Below, piece after piece: positions 1 to 7,566 of a stretch of DNA of 64,000 bases. The position numbers and the translations under genes are program-made. Under the pieces are notes generated by a model that was not told the origin of the DNA, searched no databases, and saw nothing but the letters and a program-made list of their open reading frames with translations. Positions within the stretch are counted from its first letter, which is position 1. Each line of letters opens with the position of its first letter. The stretch lies in contig CANMWK010000004.1 of assembly GCA_947501615.1 (NCBI GenBank), positions 266,988 through 330,987 on the forward strand, read 5' to 3'. The stretch is from an uncultured Tenacibaculum sp. Lineage in GTDB: Bacteria > Bacteroidota > Bacteroidia > Flavobacteriales > Flavobacteriaceae.

Positions 1-2
1 TG

Positions 3-632
3 AATGCAACGCAATTGAAATTATATTTATCAGATATTACAGATGGAAATGCTTATAAATTAACTACTAAAAAGCCGAATTATAGCGGACACATATCTTA
101 TGAAATTGATTTGAGCGAAAGAACCAATAAAAATGATTATGATTTTTTCTCTAGCAATATCATAAATTCAAAAGCAACTGCAAAAAATGCACTTCGTTTT
201 GTTTCTAAACCTTTTGAAAAAGAAACAATTATTAATGGTTCATTTAGTGGGGAAATAACAATAGCATCAAACAAAAAAGATGTTGATCTTTTTATGAGGT
301 TTTATGAAGTTAGACCAGACGGTTCGTATTTTTATTTAACAGAAAGTAATTTTTTTAGGGTTAGTTATGCAAAAAATAACGAAAAAAGAGAGCTTTTAGA
401 ACCCTTTAAACCTTATACTTTTCCTGTAAAGAGAACATTTATGACAGCCAAAAAAATAAATAAAGGCAGTAAAATCTTGGTAGTGATAGGAGTAAATAAA
501 TCAAAATACTGGGAAATTAATTATGGAACAGGAAAACGAGTTAGTGAAGAAACTATTAAAGATGCTGGAGAGCCAGTATTGGTGAAATTTTTGAATAAAA
601 GTTACATTACAATCGGTAAGGACTCCAAGTAA
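3..632 (+). CDS. CocE/NonD-type hydrolase, C-terminal part (5' end outside window)
   Basis: The reading frame is already open at the left edge, so only the C-terminal ~209 residues are visible. They look like the non-catalytic beta-rich C-terminal domain of X-Pro dipeptidyl-peptidase/CocE-type serine hydrolases. The visible pattern is a segment of the form PFEKETIINGSFSGEI followed by DLFMRFYEVRPDGSYF and, near the end, a KSKYWEINYGTGK stretch, which is the usual order in that domain. The catalytic alpha/beta-hydrolase part would lie upstream of the window. Family-level function would be hydrolysis of acyl or X-Pro bonds; the substrate cannot be inferred. A TTG at position 15 is in frame but is not a likely start. 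Confidence 0.7.
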   Translation, partial: NATQLKLYLSDITDGNAYKLTTKKPNYSGHISYEIDLSERTNKNDYDFFSSNIINSKATAKNALRFVSKPFEKETIINGSFSGEITIASNKKDVDLFMRFYEVRPDGSYFYLTESNFFRVSYAKNNEKRELLEPFKPYTFPVKRTFMTAKKINKGSKILVVIGVNKSKYWEINYGTGKRVSEETIKDAGEPVLVKFLNKSYITIGKDSK

Positions 633-696
633 TTTGGGTTAAAGAAACGTCCAAAACTTTTACACTTTACAACAATACAAATTAAAACAAAGTCTT

Positions 697-1227
697 TTGA
701 GAAAATTAAGAAATAGCGAGTTAGGAAGAATTTCTGTTGAAGAATTTAAAACAGCGACAAAAACACCAATTATTGTGGTGTTAGATAATATTAGAAGTTT
801 AAATAATATCGGATCTGTATTTAGAACTTCGGATGCTTTTCTTATTGAGAAAGTATATTTATGTGGAATTACAGCAACTCCACCAAGTAAAGAAATCCAC
901 AAAACAGCTTTAGGAGCTACGGAATCTGTGACTTGGGAATATGTTGAAGATACTTTGGAATTGGTAGAAAGGTTGAAGGTTGAAGGTGTGCGTATTTTAT
1001 CTATTGAGCAGGCAGAAAATAGTACTATGTTAGACGAGTTTACACCTGAAACGAATCAGAAATATGCGGTTGTTTTTGGTAATGAAGTAAAAGGTGTACA
1101 ACAAGAAGTTGTTTCTGCTTCAGATAAATGTATAGAAATTCCGCAATTAGGAACCAAGCACTCATTAAATATATCCGTAAGTTGTGGTGTCGTTTTATGG
1201 GATTTGTTTAGTAAAATGAAGCATTAG
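697..1227 (+). CDS. SpoU/TrmH-family RNA 2'-O-methyltransferase
   Basis: A 176-aa protein of the SPOUT class, which methylates a ribose 2'-OH in tRNA or rRNA using S-adenosylmethionine. Visible family motifs in order are the N-terminal LDNIRSLNNIGSVFRTSDAF (motif 1, residues ~30-49), VVFGNEVKGV (motif 2, ~126-135) and IPQLGTKHSLNISVSCGVVL (motif 3, ~148-167), which form the knotted SAM site. Length and motif order are those of the short flavobacterial TrmH-like enzymes. The start is a TTG followed by RKLRNSEL, the typical N-terminus of these proteins; no better ATG lies upstream in frame. Target RNA and position are not deducible. Confidence 0.88.
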   Translation: MRKLRNSELGRISVEEFKTATKTPIIVVLDNIRSLNNIGSVFRTSDAFLIEKVYLCGITATPPSKEIHKTALGATESVTWEYVEDTLELVERLKVEGVRILSIEQAENSTMLDEFTPETNQKYAVVFGNEVKGVQQEVVSASDKCIEIPQLGTKHSLNISVSCGVVLWDLFSKMKH

Positions 1228-1357
1228 TAGTTTGTTGTAAAGTTCAAAGTTATAAAAGTTATAAGGTTTTGAAAGTTAGATAGTCCCTCCCAAGTTGAAA
1301 AGTTCAAAGTTGAAAAGTTTTGAAAGTTGGAAAAGGATTAAAAGTTTGATAGTGTTT

Positions 1358-1413
1358 ACTTCTTACTTCTTACTTCTTACTTCTTACTTCTTACTTCTTA
1401 CTTCTTACTTCTT
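1358..1413. repeat. Heptanucleotide tandem repeat (8 units of ACTTCTT)
   Basis: Eight perfect head-to-tail copies of ACTTCTT, followed by degenerate relatives (cttgcatcttgcctcttg). An open frame of 60 codons crosses it but only reflects the repeat, so no gene is called. Confidence 0.95.
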
Positions 1414-1434
1414 GCATCTTGCCTCTTGTTTCTC

Positions 1435-1850
1435 TTTCCTCGTCATCACGAGGAAGAATGACGAAGTGATCTTTTAATTATGAGTTAGAATTATTATTTC
1501 GAGTTACATGATAAACAGATTGCTTCACTTCGCTAGGCTGCGTTCGCAATGACGATTTTCAATCTTGCATCTTGTCTCTTGTTTCTCTTTCCTCGTCATC
1601 ACGAGGAAGAATGACGAAGTGATCTTTTAGTTGTTAGTTTTGCATGTTATTTTGAGTTACCCGATAAACAGATTGCTTCACTTCGCTAGGCTTCGTTCGC
1701 AATGACGATTTTTAATCTTGTCTCTTGCTTCTTGTTTCTCTTTCCTCGTCATCACGAGGAGGAATGACGAAGTGATCTTTTAGTTGTTAGTTTTGCATAT
1801 TATTTTGAGTTACTAGATAAACAGATTGCTTCACTTTCCCTTCGATCCCT
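1435..1850. repeat. Three tandem copies of a 153-bp repeat
   Basis: Copies begin at 1435, 1588 and 1741 with TTTCCTCGTCATCACGAGGA and recur with a period of exactly 153 bp; the third copy is cut short near 1850. Each contains complementary arms (CGTCAT...GAATGACGAAGTGATC and GATTGCTTCACTTCGCTAGG...GCAATGACG), so each can fold as a long hairpin. These are interspersed-repeat (REP-like) elements, not coding sequence. Confidence 0.85.
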
Positions 1851-1880
1851 TCGAGAGCCTCAGGGAACGTTCAAGGAACG

Positions 1881-1979
1881 ATGATGAGATGCTGAAACAA
1901 GTTCAGCATGACGAAAAAAACAGGAAGCGTCATTCTGAATTTACCTGTGCTGAACTTGTTTCAGTATTTCAGAATCTCA
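1881..1979. repeat. Inverted REP-like element
   Basis: The left arm (GAGATGCTGAAACAAGTTCAG, read up to CATGACG) is complementary to the right arm (CTGAACTTGTTTCAGTATTTC, ending AGAATCTC). A related element lies at 19219-19296, so this is a dispersed family. No gene overlaps it. Confidence 0.7.
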
Positions 1980-2174
1980 CAAAAGTTATAGTTTGAATAA
2001 TTCGGTGGCTGAGCACAGTCGAAGCCAGAATTATAATAATAGATATTGTTGTATAACAGAGTTGTACAATAAAAATAAACACCTTTTTTTCTTTTTTTAA
2101 CAGGAAAAATTTGTTTTTAAAGTATTGTAAAAGTATTTTCATGTTTTATTAATCTTTCTAAAATCTAAAAAATT

Positions 2175-2357
2175 ATGTTAGAAAATTTAAAACAATTTGA
2201 AATTGCAAAAGAACAATTAGTAACTGTATTCGGAGGCATCGATGGCGGTGGTGGGTCAACTGGAACTGGTGATGGAGACCTATTCGATGGCGGTGGTGGT
2301 ACAGGAAGTAATGGAGATGGAGACTTTTACTGCGATGAAACAGTTCAAATTTGTTAA
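2175..2357 (+). CDS. Gly-rich 60-aa peptide with a double-glycine leader
   Basis: Small protein with an N-terminal segment LKQFEIAKEQLVTVFGG (residues 4-20). This has the spacing of double-glycine leaders (hydrophobic at about -4, -7, -12 from the GG) that are cut off by peptidase-containing ABC exporters. The remainder is almost only Gly, Ser, Thr, Asp with two Cys near the end. It is preceded by an A-rich leader (aaaatctaaaaaattATG), starts at the first ATG, and is closed by a terminator hairpin. A second Gly-rich peptide (2733-2846) and a TPR histidine kinase/response regulator pair follow. I infer an exported peptide, either RiPP-like or a signal; no exporter is visible nearby. Product family not recognised. 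Confidence 0.65.
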   Translation: MLENLKQFEIAKEQLVTVFGGIDGGGGSTGTGDGDLFDGGGGTGSNGDGDFYCDETVQIC

Positions 2358-2379
2358 GAATTAAATTTGTCTTTATGAT

Positions 2380-2408
2380 AACCGTTACTTTTTAGTAGCG
2401 GTTTTTTT
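2380..2408 (+). terminator. Rho-independent terminator of the 60-aa peptide gene
   Basis: Stem ACCGTTACT / AGTAGCGGT (one G-T pair) followed by seven T, 22 bp after the stop codon. Confidence 0.8.
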
Positions 2409-2409
2409 A

Positions 2410-2545
2410 TACATCATCACGAGCGTTCCCTGAGGTTCCCTGAGGCTCTCGAAGGCAAACTTTTCCACACTTTCCCTTCGAGGACCTCAGGGAACACCCA
2501 AAGAACATTCAGGGAATACCCAAAGCGCACTCAGAAAGAATATTA
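2410..2545. repeat. Repeat cluster with TTCCCTGAGG arms
   Basis: Several direct and inverted copies of TTCCCTGAGG/CCTCAGGGAA lie in a 130-bp gene-free stretch, related to the arm seen at 1845-1870. No open frame or promoter was recognised between 2410 and about 2620. Confidence 0.55.
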
Positions 2546-2732
2546 AGAATTGTTTACTGTACTATTTTTATAAAAACCCAATAAACTTTGTACGTACAGG
2601 GCAAAAAGAACCAAATAATTACTATATTTAGCCTGGGCAGATGTTAGTGCTATGTAATTTTTGCTTTATTGTTATAAAAGGCTTAAATTTAGAACGCTAA
2701 CATATATTTATTAATTTATAAAAACACAGTGT

Positions 2733-2846
2733 ATGAATATTTTTACGCAAACTCAGATTTTAAAAACGATTAAATTTCCAGGTGGTGATGACAATGATAT
2801 GGACGGCGGAGGCGGAAGTGGCGGAAGTGATGGAGGTGATAAGTAA
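2733..2846 (+). CDS. Gly-rich 37-aa peptide, second double-glycine candidate
   Basis: Starts MNIFTQTQILKTIKF, then PGG, then a tail of only Gly, Ser, Asp, Asn, Met, Lys (GGGGSGGSDGGDK at the C-terminus). It resembles the neighbouring 60-aa peptide in having a hydrophobic N-terminal stretch ending in GG and an acidic Gly-rich body. It sits between that gene and a histidine kinase, and is followed by its own terminator. Too short to assign to a family. The paired arrangement and compositional similarity argue that it is real. A role as exported peptide or as input to the adjacent kinase is inference. Confidence 0.55.
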   Translation: MNIFTQTQILKTIKFPGGDDNDMDGGGGSGGSDGGDK

Positions 2847-2873
2847 AAAAATGCTTATTTGTAGATATGATAT

Positions 2874-2909
2874 AAAAACCATTATTTTTGATGATAATGG
2901 TTTTTTATT
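2874..2909 (+). terminator. Terminator after the 37-aa peptide
   Basis: Stem AAAACCATTAT / ATAATGGTTTT with a TTTTTGATG loop region and a T-rich tail, ending just before the histidine kinase start codon. Read-through would be needed to co-express the kinase. Confidence 0.8.
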
Positions 2910-2918
2910 TTTGTGCGT

Positions 2919-4763
2919 ATGTTAAAACGATTACTATTCTTTCTTTTCTTTCCTTATTTAATTTACACTCAAAATTTACATCCTGATAATTATGATTCTA
3001 TACGAGAGATTATAATTCAAAATGGAAGACAAGCATATTTTGATAAGGATTTAAAAAAACTAAAAAATATTACGAATGAGGTTTTAGGAATTTATAATAA
3101 AAATAAAGATTCTATCTTGTTTGCTAAATATTATCATTTTAAAGCATTACAAAATAAATTATTGTATAAAAATGATAGCGCTTTTTATTACTATCATGAA
3201 TCTAAAGGTATATCAAAATACTTAAATGATTCACTTCAAATAGGAAGAAGATTATTGAGTATTGTAATTTTACAACGTAATGTAAAGGATTTTTTAGGAA
3301 GTGAAATCAGTGCTATAGAAGCTTTACATTATTTAGAAGATAATGAAGATGGAAGAATTTATTTAGAAAGAATTTATAATAATTTAGGATTAATATCCGA
3401 AGAATTAAATAGAAAAGAAGAAGCGATAGAGCTTTATAAAAAAGCTTTACTAATTAATAAAAAAACAAAAGATCAAAGGAGTTTTATTTTTATTACAAAT
3501 AATTTAGGGTTACTTCATCAAAAAGATAAGGAACATAAAAGAGCAATAGATTATTTTAATAAAGCTTTAGCAAATAAAGATATAAGAAACAAGCATCCTG
3601 ATCAATATGCACTTTTACTAGAAAATCTTACTTATAGTGAAGCTCAACTTGGAGAGCAAAAAAATATTGTTAATCGATATACAGAGGTTCTAGAATTAAG
3701 AAAAAAACATAAGGTAAATAACGAATTAGCTACCACTCATTTAAACTTAGCAGATTATTACCAAAACACAAAAAATTATACCCAAGCAAAGATTCATGCG
3801 CTTGAAGGGTTAAAATACGCAAAAGAAACCCATTACAATCAGCGTTGGCTAGAAGCATTACAAACCCTTTCTGAGTTAAGCACAGGTAACGAAGCTAAAG
3901 CATATTTAGAAGAATACATTACCTTAAATGATAGTTTAATTACTCAAGAACGACAGCTAAAAAATCAGTTTGCTAAAATTCGTTACGAAACGGATAAAAA
4001 AGAAAAAGAGAATACCTTTTTAAAAGCAGAAAACGAAAGACAAGAGATAGAAGTAGCGCAACAACGCCAACAAAAAGTTATTGGTTGGTTAGCAGCTGCA
4101 TTAAGTATTCTTGTGTTAGCATCGAGTATGTCGTTCTTTTCTTTTCGTAGAAAAAAATTACTATTTCAGGCACAATTGCAAAAAATAGAAGCACGAGAAA
4201 AAGAGCGACGACAAATTGCAAAATCCTTACACGATGAGGTGGCAGGTGATTTGCGTATGTTACATCAAAAATTAGCGCAAACGAATTTATTGGTAGAAGC
4301 AGAAAAGCTAGATTTGGTAAAAGAGAATGTTCGTAATTTATCGCATCAATTAAGTAGTGTAAGTTTCGAGAAAGTAAATTTTAGTGACCAGATTATCAAC
4401 TTAATTAGCGACTATTTTGCTCCGAATTTTATTATACGAGCACATCAACTTAAAGACATCAATTGGTCAGACATTAATAACTCTATTAAACGAGTATTGT
4501 ATTTAAGTATTCGGGAGAGTATTCAGAATTGTGAGAAGTATGCGCAAGCCTCTCGAATGGACATCAGTTTTAAACTCCATAAAAAATCACTACATTTGGC
4601 AATACAAGATAATGGTATTGGTTTCGATACAACAACTGCTAAAAAGGGAATTGGTTTACAAAACATGCAAGAGCGCGTGGAAGAACTACAAGGTAAACTT
4701 TTAATTTCTAGTGTGGTAAACAAGGGAACCAATATAGAAATTCAGGTACCCTTAAATGTCTAA
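2919..4763 (+). CDS. TPR-containing sensor histidine kinase (HisKA_3 type)
   Basis: About 614 aa. Order: signal peptide (residues 1-18), five to six tetratricopeptide repeats (~60-340, e.g. YNNLGLISEELNRKEEAIEL), a coiled coil (~345-390), one membrane helix (~392-410), a dimerisation/phosphoacceptor helix with ERRQIAKSLHDEVAGDL (His near 438) and a HATPase with NCEKYAQ (N box) and DNGIGFD (G1). The HisKA_3 signature predicts partnership with a NarL/LuxR-type regulator, which overlaps its 3' end by 8 bp. A GTG two codons upstream is possible, but ATG at 2919 gives the cleaner signal peptide. The periplasmic TPR part is the likely sensor. The adjacent Gly-rich peptides make peptide sensing an attractive but untested idea. 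Confidence 0.9.
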   Translation: MLKRLLFFLFFPYLIYTQNLHPDNYDSIREIIIQNGRQAYFDKDLKKLKNITNEVLGIYNKNKDSILFAKYYHFKALQNKLLYKNDSAFYYYHESKGISKYLNDSLQIGRRLLSIVILQRNVKDFLGSEISAIEALHYLEDNEDGRIYLERIYNNLGLISEELNRKEEAIELYKKALLINKKTKDQRSFIFITNNLGLLHQKDKEHKRAIDYFNKALANKDIRNKHPDQYALLLENLTYSEAQLGEQKNIVNRYTEVLELRKKHKVNNELATTHLNLADYYQNTKNYTQAKIHALEGLKYAKETHYNQRWLEALQTLSELSTGNEAKAYLEEYITLNDSLITQERQLKNQFAKIRYETDKKEKENTFLKAENERQEIEVAQQRQQKVIGWLAAALSILVLASSMSFFSFRRKKLLFQAQLQKIEAREKERRQIAKSLHDEVAGDLRMLHQKLAQTNLLVEAEKLDLVKENVRNLSHQLSSVSFEKVNFSDQIINLISDYFAPNFIIRAHQLKDINWSDINNSIKRVLYLSIRESIQNCEKYAQASRMDISFKLHKKSLHLAIQDNGIGFDTTTAKKGIGLQNMQERVEELQGKLLISSVVNKGTNIEIQVPLNV

Positions 4764-5433
4764 AACAACCAAAATACTTATAGCTGATGACCATCAGCTT
4801 ATTATAGAAGGAATACTTTCTTACTTACAAGGAATAGAAAATTTAGAAATTGTTACAACAAACTCTTGTGACGATGCCTATGCCAAAATAAAAGTTGCCT
4901 TGGTAGATGAACCGTTTCAAATTTTATTTACTGATTTAAGTTTCGATAATGTAAATAATATGTCTAAGATTGATAGTGGTGAAAATTTAATTAAAACATT
5001 ACGTAGAGAAGAGGTTCAAATTAAAATAGGAGTAATTACAGGGCATTCGGAAACTAATCGCGTTTTTAATGTGATTCAGAATTTAAATCCTTCTGCATAT
5101 TTATTAAAAGGAAAGTGTAATACCAATGAATTGAATTTTGCCATTCAAAAAATGTTAGCAGATGAAATTTATTACACGCATGAAATCCATCAGAAATTAT
5201 TAAAAAGAGCATTAATAGAAATTCAAATGGATGATGTGGCTATTCAGATTTTAAAAGAGTTACCAAAACATCCTAAGATTAGTAATTTAGAAGGTATTAT
5301 TACCAAAGACGATGGAAATTTCCTGAAAATTAGGTCAATAGAAAATAAATTAGCGAAGCTAAGAACAGATTTACAGGCGAATAATAATACAGATTTGGTA
5401 TTAAAGGCAAAGGAGTTAGGTATTTTAGATTAA
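4756..5433 (+). CDS. Response regulator partner of the TPR kinase
   Basis: 225 aa. Receiver domain at ~5-125 with the acidic pair DD (11-12), phospho-acceptor Asp60 (ILFTD60L), the conserved Thr in GVITGHSE and the Lys in AYLLKGK. The C-terminal ~70 residues (IAIQ-like start, ending NNNTDLVLKAKELGILD) occupy the place of a LuxR helix-turn-helix, but the usual E-x-E-V-L-x-L-x-A-x-G signature is not obvious. It overlaps the kinase gene by 8 bp, so the two are translationally coupled. DNA binding is likely by analogy with flavobacterial relatives but is not proved by a clear motif. Confidence 0.85.
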   Translation: MSKTTKILIADDHQLIIEGILSYLQGIENLEIVTTNSCDDAYAKIKVALVDEPFQILFTDLSFDNVNNMSKIDSGENLIKTLRREEVQIKIGVITGHSETNRVFNVIQNLNPSAYLLKGKCNTNELNFAIQKMLADEIYYTHEIHQKLLKRALIEIQMDDVAIQILKELPKHPKISNLEGIITKDDGNFLKIRSIENKLAKLRTDLQANNNTDLVLKAKELGILD

Positions 5434-5565
5434 TACTATTTGAAAATTAGTATAATGCGTATAAATCGTATCTAGAACTATTTGTATAACGAAGACTTCT
5501 CGATACAAAATTATTCTCTATTATATTACGAATAATTTTACTCGGAGTGATATTTATCGAGATTT

Positions 5566-5765
5566 CGATTTAAGAATACATTTTTAAATCTATAAATCAA
5601 ATAATTACGTCATTACGATGAACGAAACATAGTGAAGTGAAGAAGTAATCTGTTAATTTACTAACGAAAACCTCGTTTTTAAGGTTAAGATTGCTTCATC
5701 CGTTTCACTCCTTCGCAATGACATTACTATTTGCAATGGATTCAAGATAAAATTAAATCGTATAA
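5566..5765 (+). repeat. MITE-like element, copy A
   Basis: About 195 bp beginning TCGATTTAAGAATACATTTT and ending ATGGATTCAAGATAAAATTA. Internally it has complementary arms GTCATTACGATGAACGAAAC and GTTTCACTCCTTCGCAATGAC and can fold into a long hairpin. Nearly identical copies are at 6140-6368 (same orientation) and 19391-19600 (opposite orientation). It encodes no protein. Confidence 0.85.
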
Positions 5766-5883
5766 CCAGTAATTTATGATGAGATTCCGAAATACTGAAA
5801 CGAGTTCAGTACATGCGAGTTCAGATTGACTTTTGGTTGTTATTCCCCATTATAGAATAATCATATTGTTTTTTAAAACACTG

Positions 5884-5947
5884 CGGAAATCCACATTTTT
5901 TACTACAGATATCCCTTTTTCAGATTTCTTGTTCTTATGTACTTTTG
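5884..5947 (+). promoter_or_regulatory. LytTR-like activated promoter, copy 1
   Basis: Two direct half-sites (CGGAAATCC at 5884 and CAGATATCC ending at 5914) start 22 bp apart. They are followed after 24 bp by a perfect TAnnTTTG element (TACTTTTG, 5940-5947). There is no TTG at -33, so the promoter should need an activator. The same 64-bp layout is found at 6530-6593 and, on the other strand, at 49942-49879 next to a LytTR regulator gene. Tandem half-sites with about two helical turns are typical of LytTR proteins; which regulator binds is inference. Confidence 0.7.
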
Positions 5948-5953
5948 AAACTG

Positions 5954-6048
5954 AATTAATCAATTAATTCATCAATAGGGAAGAATTTCCTGAGAAAGAT
6001 TAGAAAGAAGAATTAATCCTTTAGGTAGTACTTAGAGGGTTTTTTTTA
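5954..6048 (+). ncRNA. Candidate small RNA 1 (about 95 nt)
   Basis: The transcript expected from the promoter at 5884-5947 runs to a weak hairpin (CCTTTAGG...CTTAGAGG) followed by eight T at 6041-6048. It contains no ATG-started frame. It has an internal palindrome GAATTAATCAATTAATTC and a purine-rich stretch. No RNA family recognised. Confidence 0.5.
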
Positions 6049-6139
6049 TGCTTTTTTCTAATGATATAACACGATTTATAACAAAAACTTCGCATATGAA
6101 TCGTTTCTTTTTCCTTTCTGCTTCGTTAACAAAAGAAAC

Positions 6140-6368
6140 CTTAATTAACGCGAGTTCGATTTAAGAATACATTTTTAAATCTTTAAATCAAATAATTACG
6201 TCATTACGATGAACGAAACATAGTGAAGTGAAGAAGTAATCTGTTAATTTAATAACTAAAACCTCGTTTTTAAGGTAAAGATTGCTTCATCCGTTTCACT
6301 CCTTCGCAATGAAATTACTATTTGCAATGGATTCAAGATAAAATTATATCGAACTCACGTTAATTAAG
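6140..6368 (+). mobile_element. MITE-like element, copy B, with 21-bp terminal inverted repeats
   Basis: The left end 6140-6160 (CTTAATTAACGC then GAGTTCGAT) and right end 6348-6368 (ATCGAACTC then ACGTTAATTAAG) are inverted repeats matching at 20 of 21 positions. The interior is the same sequence as copies A and C. No transposase is encoded, so it is non-autonomous. No clear target duplication was identified by eye. Confidence 0.8.
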
Positions 6369-6529
6369 AGTATATTCTATTTTTCCGTCTTGTTTAATGA
6401 AAAAACAAATCAATTATTTTAATCATAAATCGTATGATTTTTGATTAATTTTTCCGCCCTTAGATCGAGCCTTTCGACTATCGCTCAAGATAAATCTGGA
6501 GCTTCGAAGTGACACTATAAATTAAAATG

Positions 6530-6593
6530 CACAAATCCACATGTAGAACTGCGGAAATCCCCTTTCCCAAATTGTGACCTTAGTATACCTTTG
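6530..6593 (+). promoter_or_regulatory. LytTR-like activated promoter, copy 2
   Basis: Half-sites CACAAATCC (6530) and CGGAAATCC (6552) lie 22 bp apart, then exactly 24 bp to TACCTTTG (6586-6593). The layout is base-for-base the same length as copies 1 and 3. It drives a short transcript ending in a strong terminator. Confidence 0.72.
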
Positions 6594-6599
6594 TCATGT

Positions 6600-6681
6600 G
6601 ATCATCCGCAATGTAATACAGAGGATGAAAACATTTTAGGGGATTATATGAGAGGTTGATCACAGGTCAACCTCTTTTTTT
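6600..6681 (+). ncRNA. Candidate small RNA 2 (about 80 nt)
   Basis: Lies between the activated promoter at 6530-6593 and a strong intrinsic terminator (AGAGGTTGA / TCAACCTCT with TTTTTTT, 6651-6681). Each ATG in it meets a stop within four codons (ATG TGA, ATG TAA, ATG AAA ACA TTT TAG, ATG AGA GGT TGA), so it is very unlikely to code for a peptide. The 5' part can pair locally (CATCCGC...GAGGATG). No RNA family recognised. Confidence 0.6.
6651..6681 (+). terminator. Terminator of small RNA 2
   Basis: Nine-base stem AGAGGTTGA / TCAACCTCT, loop TCACAGG-like, then seven T. Confidence 0.88.
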
Positions 6682-6830
6682 ATACCTATTTGTTTTAAAA
6701 GTTGAAACTTTAATGAACTGCTTCAGTGCAAGTATAAGAGGTGTCTAGTGGAAATTTATAACTTTCGATGTAAGTTCTGGGAATTAAATACCTAAATATC
6801 ACCCTGGGATTAAAAAAAAGAGGAACAAAA

Positions 6831-6862
6831 AAATAGACTAACTCCTAAAAGCTAGTCTATTA
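6831..6862 (-). terminator. Terminator of the 110-aa secreted protein gene
   Basis: Stem AATAGACTA / TAGTCTATT with a run of T on the minus strand, 27 bp beyond the stop codon of the 6889-7221 gene. Confidence 0.8.
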
Positions 6863-6888
6863 TAGTTATAATAATATTACCTATATAA

Positions 6889-7221
6889 TTAACTTCTAAC
6901 AAAAGTTAAAGGCATTTTATACGTTTTACCAACAATATTTGTTTGGTTTGTAATTACTTTATAGTTTAATTTACTTTTTACGTATGCATCAACAGTATTA
7001 TTTTCAGACGCAACAGTTAATACAATAATTTCACCTTTGTTGTTTATTGTAAATTCTATTGTAGTAGAAATATCTTTGTTGTAAGCGAAATCAGCTTTTC
7101 CTAAAAGTTTGATGATTTCTGTTCTCAATTCAGTTTTAATAGCACTTACTGGTCTATCAGCGTTAGCAAATGCAGAAAAATTAATTAATGTTACTACGAT
7201 TAATGTTACTAGCTTTTTCAT
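6889..7221 (-). CDS. Small secreted protein of unknown function
   Basis: 110 aa with a clear Sec signal peptide (MKKLVTLIVVTLINFSAFAN-, cut near residue 20). The mature ~90 residues have alternating strands (TTIEFTINNKGEIIVLTV...) and end ...TYKMPLTFVRS, which faintly recalls the C-terminal domain of TonB-like or periplasmic hypothetical proteins of flavobacteria. No catalytic motif or cysteine is present. It is a single gene with its own promoter (TAnnTTTG at 7275-7282) and terminator. Periplasmic location is well supported; function is not recognised. Confidence 0.7.
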   Translation of the reverse strand: MKKLVTLIVVTLINFSAFANADRPVSAIKTELRTEIIKLLGKADFAYNKDISTTIEFTINNKGEIIVLTVASENNTVDAYVKSKLNYKVITNQTNIVGKTYKMPLTFVRS

Positions 7222-7274
7222 TGTTCTGGTTTTTTTCGGGTTTAAAATATTTTTTTTATTAAATTTTGATACTC

Positions 7275-7282
7275 CAAAAGTA
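7275..7282 (-). promoter_or_regulatory. -7 element (TACTTTTG) of the secreted-protein gene
   Basis: A perfect TAnnTTTG on the minus strand, about 53 bp upstream of the ATG at 7221. No TTG is found at the expected -33 distance. The rest of 7283-7566 is AT-rich intergenic sequence in which I see no gene or repeat. Confidence 0.5.
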
Positions 7283-7566
7283 GTTCAGTCTTCTTGATTT
7301 TTGACTATCATAAATGTTAATAAAACGTCTATTTTGAGGTCGTTTTTGTTAAAGTTCTCTAAAAATTAACGTTTACAAAACATTGAAATATTATCATTAA
7401 AACAAGGTTTTTATTAATGAATAATTATTAAAAATCACTAAAAAGCTGTTTTTAATATTGAATATTCAATACAAAAAAATAAATAATTTAAAAAACACTG
7501 TTAATTTAAGGTGATTTTAGCCTAAAAAATGGACGTCAGATTTGTGCTTTGAGTTTAAAAAAAGTG

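Noticed and set aside
1295..1477. 60-codon frame across the heptamer repeat
   Set aside because: Its sequence is only the translated repeat (TSYFLLL units); no promoter, no conserved features.
4523..4732. 69-codon frame opposite the TPR kinase gene
   Set aside because: Shadow of the HATPase coding region.
6600..6681. Small peptide gene in the second LytTR-driven transcript
   Set aside because: Every ATG in it meets a stop codon within four codons, so a non-coding RNA is preferred.
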